Shown piece by piece: positions 1 to 10,326 of a stretch of 64,000 nucleotides of DNA (position 1 is its first letter; each line of letters starts with the position of its first letter). Made by a program: the position numbers and the translations under genes. This DNA is from an uncultured Opitutia bacterium (GTDB taxonomy: Bacteria > Verrucomicrobiota > Verrucomicrobiia > Opitutales > UBA953): contig CAIMFJ010000004.1 in the NCBI GenBank assembly GCA_903840355.1, forward strand, positions 124,001 through 188,000, read 5' to 3'. The notes under the pieces are model-generated. The model saw only the letters and a program-made list of their open reading frames with translations. It did no database searches and was not told where the DNA came from.

Positions 1-1140
1 ATCTTTCAGTGCATCGGCAAGCGGCAAGAGGTTGGACCATTTGCCGAGCTGTTTGCCGAGCCAGTAAGTGTCGCCGTGGGTAGTCGCTTTACCGAGTAAG
101 TCTTGAGTTAAAAGTTGCGTGAGTTTGCCGCGGTCGGTTTGGGGAGTGAGAGGCAAGCCTGGAAGCAACGCTGGCAATGTTGCGGCCGAAGTGAAGGTGT
201 TGCCTTGGCTGAGTTTCATGGGCCCGCGGACGCTGGCGTAACTATGACCTGTGAAATTAGCTTGGGCCATGCGCCATTGGTGCGGATACAGTGCCAAGAG
301 TGTTTCACTTTCCGTGCCTTCTTTAACTTCCGTCTTGGCCGTAAAAGTCGTACTGACGAGGCCATGGGTGCGATCGTATTTCCCTTCGGCCCTTACTTCA
401 GTTACGTGTGCGTAAGCGTGCGCCTGAAACAGTTTTAAGGTCGCTGGTTGATGATCGGGTAAGACCGCTACACTAAAATAATTTTTTCCATTTGTTTGTG
501 CAATCAGTTTGGCTGTTCCTAAGCCCAACCAATTCGTACCTTGCGGTGCGTAGAGACCGTAAACGCGGTCACCGACTTCGACGACCAAGGCGGGAGTGTT
601 GCCGCTGCCTTCTAAGATGTGCGGTGCGGATTTGAAAAACACGACGGGTTCGCCCCCTTCGTAGGTAGCAAAAGCATAAGGCAAGCCGTGACCGAAGGTT
701 AAGTGGATGGCTTGTCCCGGTTCGCCCAGTCGTGCGGTGACGGTGCTATCACTCCAACGGGAAACCAGAGCTTGGCGAAACGTGTTCACCGCTGAATTAC
801 CCAACGTTAAATCGTTACCACCCATGCCCATGATGGCATCTTTGTTCGCGGCCAGATGGGCCCCAGGGTAATTTAACTGCCACCCAGTATTCGTGGCTTT
901 GACCGAGAACGGATGCGGGAACATCGTGTCCGAGAGCGGCTCCCAAGCGAGTGAGCTCCACCAAGTGTTGGTAGGCACGGGGCCATGAACGTCTTCGGTG
1001 ACGAAGGGGGCGACGGGTGGACCTTTGGCTCCTTCGGGTAAGCCATTTAAATAAGATCCAGCGCCGACCGGGACAACTTCGACGGCAACGAGTGGGAGAC
1101 CGAACGTGAGAACGAACCACGCATAAAGGGGTTTGCACAT
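1..1140 (-). CDS. Secreted endo-beta-1,3-glucanase, GH81 family (N-terminal 380 residues, cut by window edge)
   Basis: This frame is open on the minus strand from an ATG at 1140 to the window edge, so the C-terminal part with the catalytic acids is not visible. The protein starts with a hydrophobic signal-like segment (about residues 5-20, LYAWFVLTFGLPLVAVE). It then shows landmarks of GH81 laminarinases: the PTNTWWSSLAWEPL block near residue 50, a beta-rich domain with the SRWSDSTVTARLG segment, and a TLLALYPHQWRMA motif near residue 290. GH81 enzymes hydrolyse internal beta-1,3-glucosidic bonds in laminarin-type glucans. The product is probably exported. It is divergent from mutM, with a 44-base gap. 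The family call rests on motif recognition. Another beta-glucanase family is possible but less likely. Confidence 0.75.
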   Translation of the reverse strand, partial: MCKPLYAWFVLTFGLPLVAVEVVPVGAGSYLNGLPEGAKGPPVAPFVTEDVHGPVPTNTWWSSLAWEPLSDTMFPHPFSVKATNTGWQLNYPGAHLAANKDAIMGMGGNDLTLGNSAVNTFRQALVSRWSDSTVTARLGEPGQAIHLTFGHGLPYAFATYEGGEPVVFFKSAPHILEGSGNTPALVVEVGDRVYGLYAPQGTNWLGLGTAKLIAQTNGKNYFSVAVLPDHQPATLKLFQAHAYAHVTEVRAEGKYDRTHGLVSTTFTAKTEVKEGTESETLLALYPHQWRMAQANFTGHSYASVRGPMKLSQGNTFTSAATLPALLPGLPLTPQTDRGKLTQLLTQDLLGKATTHGDTYWLGKQLGKWSNLLPLADALKD

Positions 1141-1184
1141 AGGAGCGGTAGGTCGATAGATTGTCCAAGTATTTTGAAAAATCG

Positions 1185-2000
1185 ATGCCTGAACTTGCCG
1201 AAGTCGCTTATTTTTGTGGTCGATGGAATCCTGGCATCGGTCAGCGGGTAAAGGCGGTTTATTTAAATCCTAAAGCTCGGGTCGGCCGCGGGCTAAACCC
1301 GCGGCACTTGGCGGAATCATTAGTCGGCCAGACCTTGAAAGCTTCGCGGACGTCAGGGAAACAAATGGCGTTTATTTTTAGCGGCGGCACTTGGTTGGGG
1401 ATTCATCTAGGCATGACCGGCCGTTTGGAGGCTGGGGATGCGGAGCGCGAGCCCACGCCCTACGATCACTTCAAATTAACCATGGCGAATGGGCGGGAGC
1501 TAATCTTTGTAGACCCGCGGCAGTTTGGTCGCGTGCAAAGTTGGACCGGTGAAGGAGAGCCTTCTTGGTGGGCCAAAATTCCGCCCGCGATTTTGTCGGC
1601 TGCCTTTACCGTAAAAAAATTAACGGATTATTTAAAGCGTCGCCAACGCGCTCCCATTAAAGCGGTCTTATTACAACAAGAAGCCTTTCCTGGAATTGGG
1701 AATTGGATGGCGGACGAAGTTTTATGGCGGGCGGGTTTTCACCCCGCTGCTCTCGCTGGAAATTTTGGACCGCAAGCCATCAAGAAATTACATCGCACCT
1801 TGAAACAAGTTTGTCGCGATGCCATGCGCGTCATCGGGAAAGATTGGTCCGACCCACCCAATCAATGGCTCTTTAACCATCGCTGGAAAGATGGCGGCAT
1901 TTGTCCGCGCACCAAGAAGCCTTTACACCGTGAAGACTTACGCGGCCGCACCACGTGTTGGTCGCCGGCTTGGCAGAAGTTAGGTGCGGAACGCCGTTGA
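1185..2000 (+). CDS. mutM: DNA-formamidopyrimidine glycosylase (Fpg/MutM) with a degenerate zinc finger
   Basis: This base-excision repair enzyme would remove oxidised purines and nick the abasic site. I chose the ATG at 1185 because it gives the N-terminus MPELAEV, and Pro2 and Glu3 are the catalytic pair of the family; an upstream TTG at 1161 would bury Pro2. The 271 residues match family length. A conserved lysine lies in the SGKQMAF segment, and the helix-two-turn-helix is seen as FPGIGNWMADEVLWRAGFHP. The C-terminal finger is abnormal: the GGIC and RGRTTC segments keep only one cysteine each where CxxC pairs are expected, although the DNA-contacting arginine of GRTT remains. It is followed after 30 bases by rsmD. 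Confidence 0.88.
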   Translation: MPELAEVAYFCGRWNPGIGQRVKAVYLNPKARVGRGLNPRHLAESLVGQTLKASRTSGKQMAFIFSGGTWLGIHLGMTGRLEAGDAEREPTPYDHFKLTMANGRELIFVDPRQFGRVQSWTGEGEPSWWAKIPPAILSAAFTVKKLTDYLKRRQRAPIKAVLLQQEAFPGIGNWMADEVLWRAGFHPAALAGNFGPQAIKKLHRTLKQVCRDAMRVIGKDWSDPPNQWLFNHRWKDGGICPRTKKPLHREDLRGRTTCWSPAWQKLGAERR

Positions 2001-2030
2001 CCTAAGAGAATTGGTGGTGAAGTTGATGCT

Positions 2031-2591
2031 ATGCGGATTACGGGAGGTCGTGCGCGCGGTATTCCATTACGCGTCCCCACTAAGGGTGACGTGCGCCCCG
2101 CGACGGATTACATTCGAGAAGCGGTTTTTAATTCTTTAGCGGCCTGGATTCCCGGGGCGGTGGTATTAGATCTTTTTAGCGGTACGGGTGCGTATGCCTT
2201 GGAAGCCTTGAGTCGTGGAGCTGCTCAAGCGACGAGTATTGATTTAAAAACAGCATCGGAACTAGCGGCTAATGCGGCGGCCGTGGCGAAGTCGATGGGC
2301 GTTGAAAAACTGCCGCTGCAAATCATCACCGGCGATGCTTTGCAGGCGGGTTTAGTGTCTGGCCCCTTTAATTTAGTTTTTGCTGATCCGCCGTGGGGCC
2401 TGTGGGAAAAACATGCCGACGTGATTGTGCATAACGCTGTGAGTTACGTGGGTAACTCCGCAGACGCCACGGTAGTGCTCGAGGCACCTGGTGGTTTCGT
2501 GGTACCCGTGCCCGCAGGTTGGAAATTACGGAAAGTGATTGGCAAAGGCAAAGGCCAGCCCGCTGCGAGTGTCTTCGTACCACTTCGCTGA
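2031..2591 (+). CDS. rsmD: 16S rRNA (guanine966-N2)-methyltransferase
   Basis: The 186-residue protein begins with the family signature MRITGGRARGIPL, then RPATDYIREAVFNSL. The SAM-binding motif DLFSGTGAYALEALSRG is near residues 46-62 and the catalytic FADPPWG motif near residue 122. RsmD methylates G966 of 16S rRNA in the small ribosomal subunit. It lies 30 bases downstream of mutM on the same strand and is convergent with rsmE, 2 bases apart. Length and motif order are typical. I see no anomalies. Confidence 0.93.
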   Translation: MRITGGRARGIPLRVPTKGDVRPATDYIREAVFNSLAAWIPGAVVLDLFSGTGAYALEALSRGAAQATSIDLKTASELAANAAAVAKSMGVEKLPLQIITGDALQAGLVSGPFNLVFADPPWGLWEKHADVIVHNAVSYVGNSADATVVLEAPGGFVVPVPAGWKLRKVIGKGKGQPAASVFVPLR

Positions 2592-2593
2592 GT

Positions 2594-3331
2594 TCACCCT
2601 CGCAACGGTTGGTGGGCTTGCCAGACTTTTAGTTGTGCTAAAAGCAAAGCACCTCCGACCAAGGCCGCCGCTTCCACGCGCAAGATGCGATCTCCTAAGT
2701 GGTAGAACTTAAATTTATTTTCGCGCAGCAGGATTCTTTCTGCCGACGACCAACCTCGTTCCGGACCGAGTGCTAAAATAGCAGGCTGGGCCGTAGGGCT
2801 TTGATTTCCTAACGCACCCTCTGCTTCATAGGGGTCCAAGGCCACGCGCCACGCGTCGGTAGGTAGATGCAGTAAAGCTTCTTTTAAAGAGGCTCGACGA
2901 TGCACTTGGGGTAATTGCGTGGAGCACGCTTGTTCCGTGCCCTTCTTTAAAGGCTCGAGCCATTGCTCTTCTTTCCAGAGCGAACTCGTCGCGTAACTGG
3001 GGTCGCCCTTTTCGGCATCGAAGAAAATAATTTCGTCGGCTCCGAGACTCGCCAAGTCGTGCAAAACTTTTTTGGCGGTTTGCGGACGTGGTAAGCCGAC
3101 CAGGACCACGAGCGGCAACCGAGGTTGAACGATTTTTTCCCAAGCCACCGTGAAAGTTAGGCGAGGTTGTACGGCTGTGACCGTAGCTAGGCCACGTGGC
3201 CCTTGAGGCAGGCCCACGTAGAAAGTAGCACCCACTTTGACCCCTACCGTGTCGCAAAGGTGTTGGGTGCGTTCATCGGTCGGGGCAAAGCCTTCGGCTT
3301 GCTCAGTTGCGGTAATAAGGACCAGATTCAC
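2594..3331 (-). CDS. rsmE: 16S rRNA (uracil1498-N3)-methyltransferase
   Basis: This is a SPOUT-class methyltransferase of 245 residues. The N-terminal part is a PUA-like beta domain that includes a VKVGATFYVG segment. The C-terminal knot carries LALGPERGWSSAE and ILRVEAAALVGGALLL, the GPEGG and LR.ETA motifs that bind SAM in RsmE. Here the motifs are slightly altered (GPERG, LRVEAAA). The usual N-terminal MxRFF start is absent and replaced by MNLVLITATEQ, so the N-terminus is divergent. It is convergent with rsmD and divergent from pdxH. The product would methylate U1498 of 16S rRNA. Confidence 0.87.
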   Translation of the reverse strand: MNLVLITATEQAEGFAPTDERTQHLCDTVGVKVGATFYVGLPQGPRGLATVTAVQPRLTFTVAWEKIVQPRLPLVVLVGLPRPQTAKKVLHDLASLGADEIIFFDAEKGDPSYATSSLWKEEQWLEPLKKGTEQACSTQLPQVHRRASLKEALLHLPTDAWRVALDPYEAEGALGNQSPTAQPAILALGPERGWSSAERILLRENKFKFYHLGDRILRVEAAALVGGALLLAQLKVWQAHQPLRG

Positions 3332-3419
3332 TACTACTAAACTGATTAGAAGCGGAGCACTGGCGAGCGGGAAGGGTGCTAACGCTTGCAGGATGAGCCG
3401 AAGGCTTTATGGTCTAAGC

Positions 3420-4055
3420 ATGGATTTGGCCGACTTACGCAAAGAATACGCCGAGCAGGGGATTGATCGCCATCAGCTTTTGGATGACCCAATTGCGCAG
3501 TTCAAAGTCTGGTTCGAGCAGGCTCGTCAGGCTGGGGTGGTGGAACCCAATGCCATGGTCCTTTCGACCGTAGACGGTAAGGGTGCCCCTTGGTCGCGTA
3601 CGGTCTTATTAAAGGCGGTAGAGTCTCGTGGGTTCTCCTTCTTTACTAATTATGGCAGCCACAAGGGAATCCATTTGAGCCATGAACCCCGGGTGGCCCT
3701 GCTTTTTCCCTGGTTTTCCTTGGAGCGTCAAATTCACATAAATGGCAGAGTGATAAAGACTTCCGAACTGGATTCGAAGACCTATTTCGCGAAACGTCCC
3801 TATGGAAGCCAATTAGGTGCTTTAGTCTCAAATCAGAGTGAAATCGTCGCGGATCGTAAGCTTTTAGAGGCTCGTTTGGCTGAATTGAAGGCCCAATACC
3901 CTGAGGGTAAGGTCCCAAAACCCGCAAATTGGGGTGGATATTGGGTTATTCCGGAGAGTTTTGAGTTTTGGCAGGGTCGGAGCAACCGTCTCCATGATCG
4001 TTTTCGGTATACGATGGCTCGGGAAGGGTGGAATATTACGCGGCTGGCGCCCTAA
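3420..4055 (+). CDS. pdxH: Pyridoxamine/pyridoxine 5'-phosphate oxidase
   Basis: PdxH uses FMN and oxygen to form pyridoxal 5'-phosphate. The 211-residue protein shows the family order: LRKEY near the start, DPIAQFKVWFEQA, AMVLSTVD, the FMN/PLP-binding RTVLLKAVESRGFSFFTNYGS block, LLFPWFSLERQIHINGRV, and the C-terminal FWQGRSNRLHDRFRY followed by RLAP. I chose the ATG at 3420 since MDLADLRKEY aligns with the usual N-terminus. An ATG at 3393 would add nine residues and cannot be excluded. The frame stays open further upstream into the rsmE promoter side, but this is unlikely to be translated. Confidence 0.94.
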   Translation: MDLADLRKEYAEQGIDRHQLLDDPIAQFKVWFEQARQAGVVEPNAMVLSTVDGKGAPWSRTVLLKAVESRGFSFFTNYGSHKGIHLSHEPRVALLFPWFSLERQIHINGRVIKTSELDSKTYFAKRPYGSQLGALVSNQSEIVADRKLLEARLAELKAQYPEGKVPKPANWGGYWVIPESFEFWQGRSNRLHDRFRYTMAREGWNITRLAP

Positions 4056-4085
4056 GTTGGGGTAATTAGATTTGCTAATGTAGAG

Positions 4086-4145
4086 TTAAGACACCTCTTA
4101 ATGTCAGTCACTTGGCTTCAGTGGGGTTGACCAAGTTATGACCAA
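4086..4145 (+). promoter_or_regulatory. Putative upstream control region of the atp operon
   Basis: The 113-base gap between pdxH and atpB holds a perfect inverted repeat TTAAGA-CACC-TCTTAA (4086-4101) and a direct repeat of TGACCAA at 4128-4134 and 4139-4145, spaced by one helical turn (11 bases). A TTGACC hexamer at 4127-4132 could act as a -35 box, but the -10 match (TTCAAC after 17 bases) is weak. Function as promoter or operator is inference from position and symmetry only. Confidence 0.3.
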
Positions 4146-4168
4146 CCCATTCAACCTCAGTTCCTCGC

Positions 4169-5026
4169 ATGCTTCGGCGCTCGCTATTTTTATTTTATTT
4201 TTTTGGTCCGGCTATGCTTCTCGCTAACTCCGAAGGGGTCAGCACGGCCGCATCGGATCTCTTCAAACTCGGCCCTCTCTCGGTCTCGAACTCGATTTTA
4301 ACCACGTGGCTGGTGGCTGCGGTTATTATCTTAGTCATCCAAGTGGTTGTGGGTACGCCCAAGTTAATTCCTAATAAGGGCCAAGCGATTATTGAAGGCT
4401 TGGCTCAAGGTCTGCGCGATGCTTTAGAACCTGTGGTGGGTAAGGCGATGATTGGTCGCGTCTTCCCCGTGCTTTGTGGCTTCTTCGTCTTCATCTTGCT
4501 GATGAACTGGAGTGGTCTGTTGCCTGGCGTGGGTACCTTGAAATATCAAGTTGGAGCTACGCAGTGGGAAGACTTTTTGCGCCCTGCTAATTCGGACCTC
4601 AACACGACATTGGCACTCAGCGTGGTTTCCTTCGTAGCCTGGACTTACTTCGTGCTGCGTTACGCGGGCATCAAAACGTTGGCTTACGATTTGTTTGGTA
4701 ATAAATCCGACAAGCGGGAGACCCACATCGTCATGTGGATTCTGCTCTCCTTTATTTTCTTGGGCGTCGGTTGCATTGAAGTGGTTTCGATTCTCTTCCG
4801 TTTGATTTCGTTATCGTTCCGTCTCTACGGTAACGTGTATGGCGGTGAAAGTTTGGTACACTCCTTGAGTGCCGTGGCCAAGTGGGGCGTTCCCGCAGCG
4901 GCTGGCCTGCTCGAAGTTTTAGTCGGCCTCATCCAAGCTTTCGTCTTCACGTTACTCTCGGCGATTTACATCGGTCTCATTTGTAACCATGACGGCGGCC
5001 ATGCCGACGACGAACACGCCCAATAA
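4169..5026 (+). CDS. atpB: F1Fo ATP synthase subunit a
   Basis: The membrane stator subunit forms the two proton half-channels next to the c-ring. The 285-residue protein has an N-terminal hydrophobic segment that may be a cleaved signal (ending near LLANSEG). Five or more membrane segments follow, together with the FVFILLMNWSGLLPG motif. The essential arginine sits in LISLSFRLYGNVYGGE (around residue 216), and the last helix contains GLIQAFVFTLLSAIYIGL. The C-terminus is histidine- and aspartate-rich. It is the first gene of the eight-gene atp operon. I see no atpI or atpZ upstream. Confidence 0.95.
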   Translation: MLRRSLFLFYFFGPAMLLANSEGVSTAASDLFKLGPLSVSNSILTTWLVAAVIILVIQVVVGTPKLIPNKGQAIIEGLAQGLRDALEPVVGKAMIGRVFPVLCGFFVFILLMNWSGLLPGVGTLKYQVGATQWEDFLRPANSDLNTTLALSVVSFVAWTYFVLRYAGIKTLAYDLFGNKSDKRETHIVMWILLSFIFLGVGCIEVVSILFRLISLSFRLYGNVYGGESLVHSLSAVAKWGVPAAAGLLEVLVGLIQAFVFTLLSAIYIGLICNHDGGHADDEHAQ

Positions 5027-5108
5027 CCCTTTACTTTCTTAGCGGGTGACTTGCAGGGAACCCCCTTCGCGGTCCGTTGAGAATCCACCAAAACAAAACA
5101 CATAACAT

Positions 5109-5321
5109 ATGATCCTCGCAGACGTTTCCATTGCTGCCAACTCCATCCCTGCTGCCGCTGCTTGCTTAGCTTCGGCTTTAGGCGTAGGTCTCATCGGTGC
5201 TAAAGCCGTTGAGTCGGTTGGTCGCAATCCTGAAGCTTCCACCAAGATTCTCGTCCAGTCCATTCTGGGCATGGCTTTGGCTGAAGCAGTGGCGTTCTAC
5301 GGTATCTTCTTAACGAAGTAA
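5109..5321 (+). CDS. atpE: F1Fo ATP synthase subunit c (proteolipid)
   Basis: This is a 70-residue hairpin of two membrane helices that multimerises into the rotor ring. The polar loop carries the conserved RNPEA motif. The ion-binding glutamate is in GMALAEAVAFYG of helix two. The residue after the glutamate is alanine rather than the Ser/Thr typical of sodium-binding rings, so proton coupling is the likelier mode (inference). The start is an ATG at 5109 preceded by an A-rich leader without a Shine-Dalgarno sequence. A strong hairpin follows the stop codon. Confidence 0.95.
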   Translation: MILADVSIAANSIPAAAACLASALGVGLIGAKAVESVGRNPEASTKILVQSILGMALAEAVAFYGIFLTK

Positions 5322-5330
5322 CCTGAACCC

Positions 5331-5355
5331 GGTGTGGCCCCGCAAGGGGCCCACC
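5331..5355 (+). other. Strong intergenic RNA hairpin between atpE and atpF
   Basis: The sequence reads GGTGTGGCCCC, then GCAA, then GGGGCCCACC. This folds into a ten-base-pair stem with a single bulged U, closed by a GCAA (GNRA) tetraloop. No U-tract follows, so it does not look like an intrinsic terminator. It lies 9 bases after the atpE stop and 45 bases before the atpF start. A role in stabilising the upstream mRNA or in setting subunit stoichiometry is inference. Confidence 0.65.
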
Positions 5356-5400
5356 GACCTCTGCGCTTATCTCTCTGTTACACTATTTTCACTCAACACT

Positions 5401-5994
5401 ATGCTAAGTTCTTTTGCTTTTATCGCTGAAGCGGCGGCTCATGAAGCCTCGCCCGCAACTCATGCCGAAGCTCATGGTCCTGTCGGCGACATTATCAAAA
5501 TTTTCGGCAGTTTTGGCGTCGATGGCCCCCACCTCCTCGTCCAAGTCATTAATTTTGCGCTTTTAGCCTTCGTACTCTACCGCTGGGCCATCAAGCCAGC
5601 CCTGGGGCAACTTGAAGAGCGTAATCGTTTAATCGAAAAAGGTCTGGCTGATGCTAAGGCCGCCGAGCAAAAATTAGCCGAAGCACAAAAATCGGCCGAA
5701 GCGATTTTGAACCAAGCTTCTGAGCAAGCCACCAAAGTTTTGTTTGAAGCACGTAATGCTGCCAAGCAAACTGTCGAAGCCGCTAAGGGTGAAGCCCTCA
5801 CCGCCGTCGCTGAATTGCAACGCAAGGGCCAAGAGTCTTTAGAAGCTGATCGTCGCAAGATGTTGAACGAAGTGCGTGCCGAAGTTTCCCGCCTCGTCGT
5901 TGAAACGGCGGTTAAAGTGCTCGACCAAAACTTGGACGACGCCCAGCGCGCTCGCCTGAACGAAGCCGCCGTTAAACAACTCGCTAATCGCTAA
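5401..5994 (+). CDS. atpF: F1Fo ATP synthase subunit b
   Basis: This is the peripheral stalk subunit. I chose the ATG at 5401, which gives 197 residues: a short alanine/histidine-rich lead, one membrane segment (HLLVQVINFALLAFVLYRW, about residues 48-67) and a long charged alanine-rich coiled coil ending in a typical C-terminal VKVLDQNLDDAQRARLNEAAV. The frame stays open upstream to 5332, but this would run through the intergenic hairpin and adds nothing conserved. There is one b gene only, so the stalk is probably a homodimer. It ends 5 bases before atpH. Confidence 0.93.
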   Translation: MLSSFAFIAEAAAHEASPATHAEAHGPVGDIIKIFGSFGVDGPHLLVQVINFALLAFVLYRWAIKPALGQLEERNRLIEKGLADAKAAEQKLAEAQKSAEAILNQASEQATKVLFEARNAAKQTVEAAKGEALTAVAELQRKGQESLEADRRKMLNEVRAEVSRLVVETAVKVLDQNLDDAQRARLNEAAVKQLANR

Positions 5995-5999
5995 TTGTC

Positions 6000-6395
6000 A
6001 TGTCGACTGCCGCCGTTCGCACTGAAGCTAAAAAATTACTCGCCCTTTCGATGGAAGGTGGCGCCGTCTCGGCTGAACGCGTTAGTGCTATTTTGGCCTC
6101 TTTAGCTAAGTCCCGCAGTCCGCATCAATTGCGTCCTTTATTGCGTGCCTACCAAGCTTTAATCCGCCGCGAAGTCGCGAAGGGTGAAGCCCGGATTGAG
6201 CACGCCGGTCCTTTGTCTGAGTCCGTCGCTGCGGCGATTGCCCAGCATTTCTCCCAAGCCCTCGGTCGCCCCGTGCGTCCAGTGGCCCGTCGCAACGATG
6301 CCCTGATTGCAGGCTTCCGCGTGCGCGTCGGCGATGACGTCATCGATGCTTCCGCCGCTTTACGTCTTTCTAATTTAGCTAAATCCCTCGCTTAA
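6000..6395 (+). CDS. atpH: F1Fo ATP synthase subunit delta, unusually short
   Basis: At 131 residues this is about 45 residues shorter than a usual delta subunit (around 175-180). The C-terminal half is recognisable: HAGPLSESVAAAIAQHFSQALGRPV, then NDALIAGFRVRVGDDVIDASAALRLSNL, which matches the A.pLs...L..LIGG..i.iGd.v.D.S pattern. The N-terminal helical bundle that normally caps the alpha subunits is reduced to about 65 residues. There is no room for an upstream start because atpF ends at 5994. Position between atpF and atpA supports the assignment strongly. Confidence 0.88.
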   Translation: MSTAAVRTEAKKLLALSMEGGAVSAERVSAILASLAKSRSPHQLRPLLRAYQALIRREVAKGEARIEHAGPLSESVAAAIAQHFSQALGRPVRPVARRNDALIAGFRVRVGDDVIDASAALRLSNLAKSLA

Positions 6396-6424
6396 CCTTT
6401 CACCCCCTTATTTAAAAAACAATT

Positions 6425-7951
6425 ATGAGCAACGCGATCGACCAGATCCAAAAAGCCATCGCTGGACTTGATACCCGTGCGGGTAAATCCAACGTCGGCA
6501 CCATTGTCAGCCTCGCCGACGGGGTCGCCGCCATTGACGGCCTCTCGGGCGTCATGATGAACGAGATGATTGAACTCCCAGGTGGCCTCCAAGGCGTCGC
6601 CTTGAACCTCGCCGAAGACACCGTGGGTTGCGTGGTCATGGGTGACATCTCGAATCTTAAAGAAGGCATGGAAGCGAAGACCACGGGTCGTTTGCTCTCC
6701 GTTCCCGTGGGCAAGGGTTTGTTGGGTCGCGTCGTGGACGCGCTCGGTAATCCCGTCGACGGCAAGGGTCCGATTGTTTCCTCGGAGCGTTACCCGGTCG
6801 AAAAAATCGCCCCAGGTATCATTCCTCGTAAGTCGGTCGACCAGCCCATGCAAACGGGTATCATGGCTATTGACGCCATGATTCCGATTGGCCGTGGTCA
6901 GCGCGAATTAATCATTGGTGACCGCGCAACGGGTAAGACGACCATCGCGATTGATACTATCATCAACCAAGCCAATGCTAACCGCGTGGGTTTAGCCTCG
7001 GGTGATCCTAAGTTCCGCCCAGTTTACTCGATCTACGTCGCGATTGGTACGAAGAACTCCTCGATTGCACGTACGATTGGTACGTTGGAAAAAGCCGGTG
7101 CGATGGAATTCTGCGTCGTCGTCGCTGCTCCTGCTGCCGACAACGCGGCCAACCAAGTGTTCGCTCCTTTCTCGGGTACTGCGATTGGCGAATGGTTCAT
7201 GGAAAACGGTCAAGACGCCTTGATCGTGTACGATGACCTTTCGAAGCACGCGGCCGCTTACCGTCAAATCTCGCTCATTCTGAAGCGTCCTTCGGGTCGG
7301 GAAGCTTACCCTGGTGACGTGTTCTACTTGCACTCTCGCCTCTTGGAGCGTTCGGCTCGTTTGAATGGTAAGGGTTCCTTAACCGCCTTGCCGATTATTG
7401 AAACCCAAGCGGGTGACGTTTCGGCTTACATTCCCACCAACGTGATTTCCATCACCGACGGTCAGGTGTTCTTACAAACGGACTTATTTAACCAAGGTAT
7501 CCGCCCCGCGGTATCCGTCGGTTTGTCCGTTTCGCGCGTCGGTTCGGCGGCACAAATCAAGGCCTTTAAACAAGTCGCCGGGAAGGTGAAGGGCGAATTA
7601 GCTCAGTATCGCGAACTCGCAGCCTTCGCGCAGTTCGGTTCTGACCTTGATGCCCAAACGAAGGGTATCTTAGACAAAGGCGACCGTTTCGTAGAATTAT
7701 TCAAGCAACCTCCGACGGCTCCGAAGTCGGCGGAAATTCAGTGTGCCCTCATTTGGGCGATGCAAAACGGTTTCTTCAACGACCTCCCTGTGAAGTCGGT
7801 GCAAGCCGCTTCGCAAGCTTTGCAAACGCACCTCGAAACCACGAAGCCCAGCGTCTTGGCACGCATTCGTGGCGGCGAGAAGATCGATGATGCGGGCGCG
7901 GCTGAATTGAAGGCCACCTGCGATGCTTGGCGCCGCGGTTTCAAAGTCTAA
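6425..7951 (+). CDS. atpA: F1Fo ATP synthase subunit alpha
   Basis: This is the regulatory nucleotide-binding subunit of F1, 508 residues. It starts with an extended N-terminus ([16 protein letters not shown]) and a beta-barrel domain ([16 protein letters not shown]). The Walker A motif is GDRATGKT near residues 169-176, and [13 protein letters not shown] supplies the Walker B strand. The family segment [10 protein letters not shown] follows. The C-terminus, [33 protein letters not shown], is complete. Length and motifs are typical. The leader is pyrimidine/A-rich without a Shine-Dalgarno sequence. Confidence 0.97.
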   Translation: MSNAIDQIQKAIAGLDTRAGKSNVGTIVSLADGVAAIDGLSGVMMNEMIELPGGLQGVALNLAEDTVGCVVMGDISNLKEGMEAKTTGRLLSVPVGKGLLGRVVDALGNPVDGKGPIVSSERYPVEKIAPGIIPRKSVDQPMQTGIMAIDAMIPIGRGQRELIIGDRATGKTTIAIDTIINQANANRVGLASGDPKFRPVYSIYVAIGTKNSSIARTIGTLEKAGAMEFCVVVAAPAADNAANQVFAPFSGTAIGEWFMENGQDALIVYDDLSKHAAAYRQISLILKRPSGREAYPGDVFYLHSRLLERSARLNGKGSLTALPIIETQAGDVSAYIPTNVISITDGQVFLQTDLFNQGIRPAVSVGLSVSRVGSAAQIKAFKQVAGKVKGELAQYRELAAFAQFGSDLDAQTKGILDKGDRFVELFKQPPTAPKSAEIQCALIWAMQNGFFNDLPVKSVQAASQALQTHLETTKPSVLARIRGGEKIDDAGAAELKATCDAWRRGFKV

Positions 7952-7973
7952 TTTCTAGTTCCACCTCTCCCTC

Positions 7974-10315
<2,342 letters not shown>

Positions 10316-10326
10316 ACCCTACTTAC

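Noticed and set aside
815-1168. A minus-strand open frame of 117 codons in the GH81 region
   Set aside because: It is in another frame of the longer minus-strand GH81 coding sequence, has an arginine-rich composition typical of shadow frames, and shows no family motif.
3237-3419. N-terminal extension of pdxH upstream of 3420
   Set aside because: It has no similarity to the family, overlaps the start region of rsmE on the opposite strand, and the family alignment begins at LADLRKEY.
5332-5400. N-terminal extension of atpF upstream of 5401
   Set aside because: It would translate through the intergenic hairpin and adds no conserved residues; MLSSFAFIAEA is the better start.
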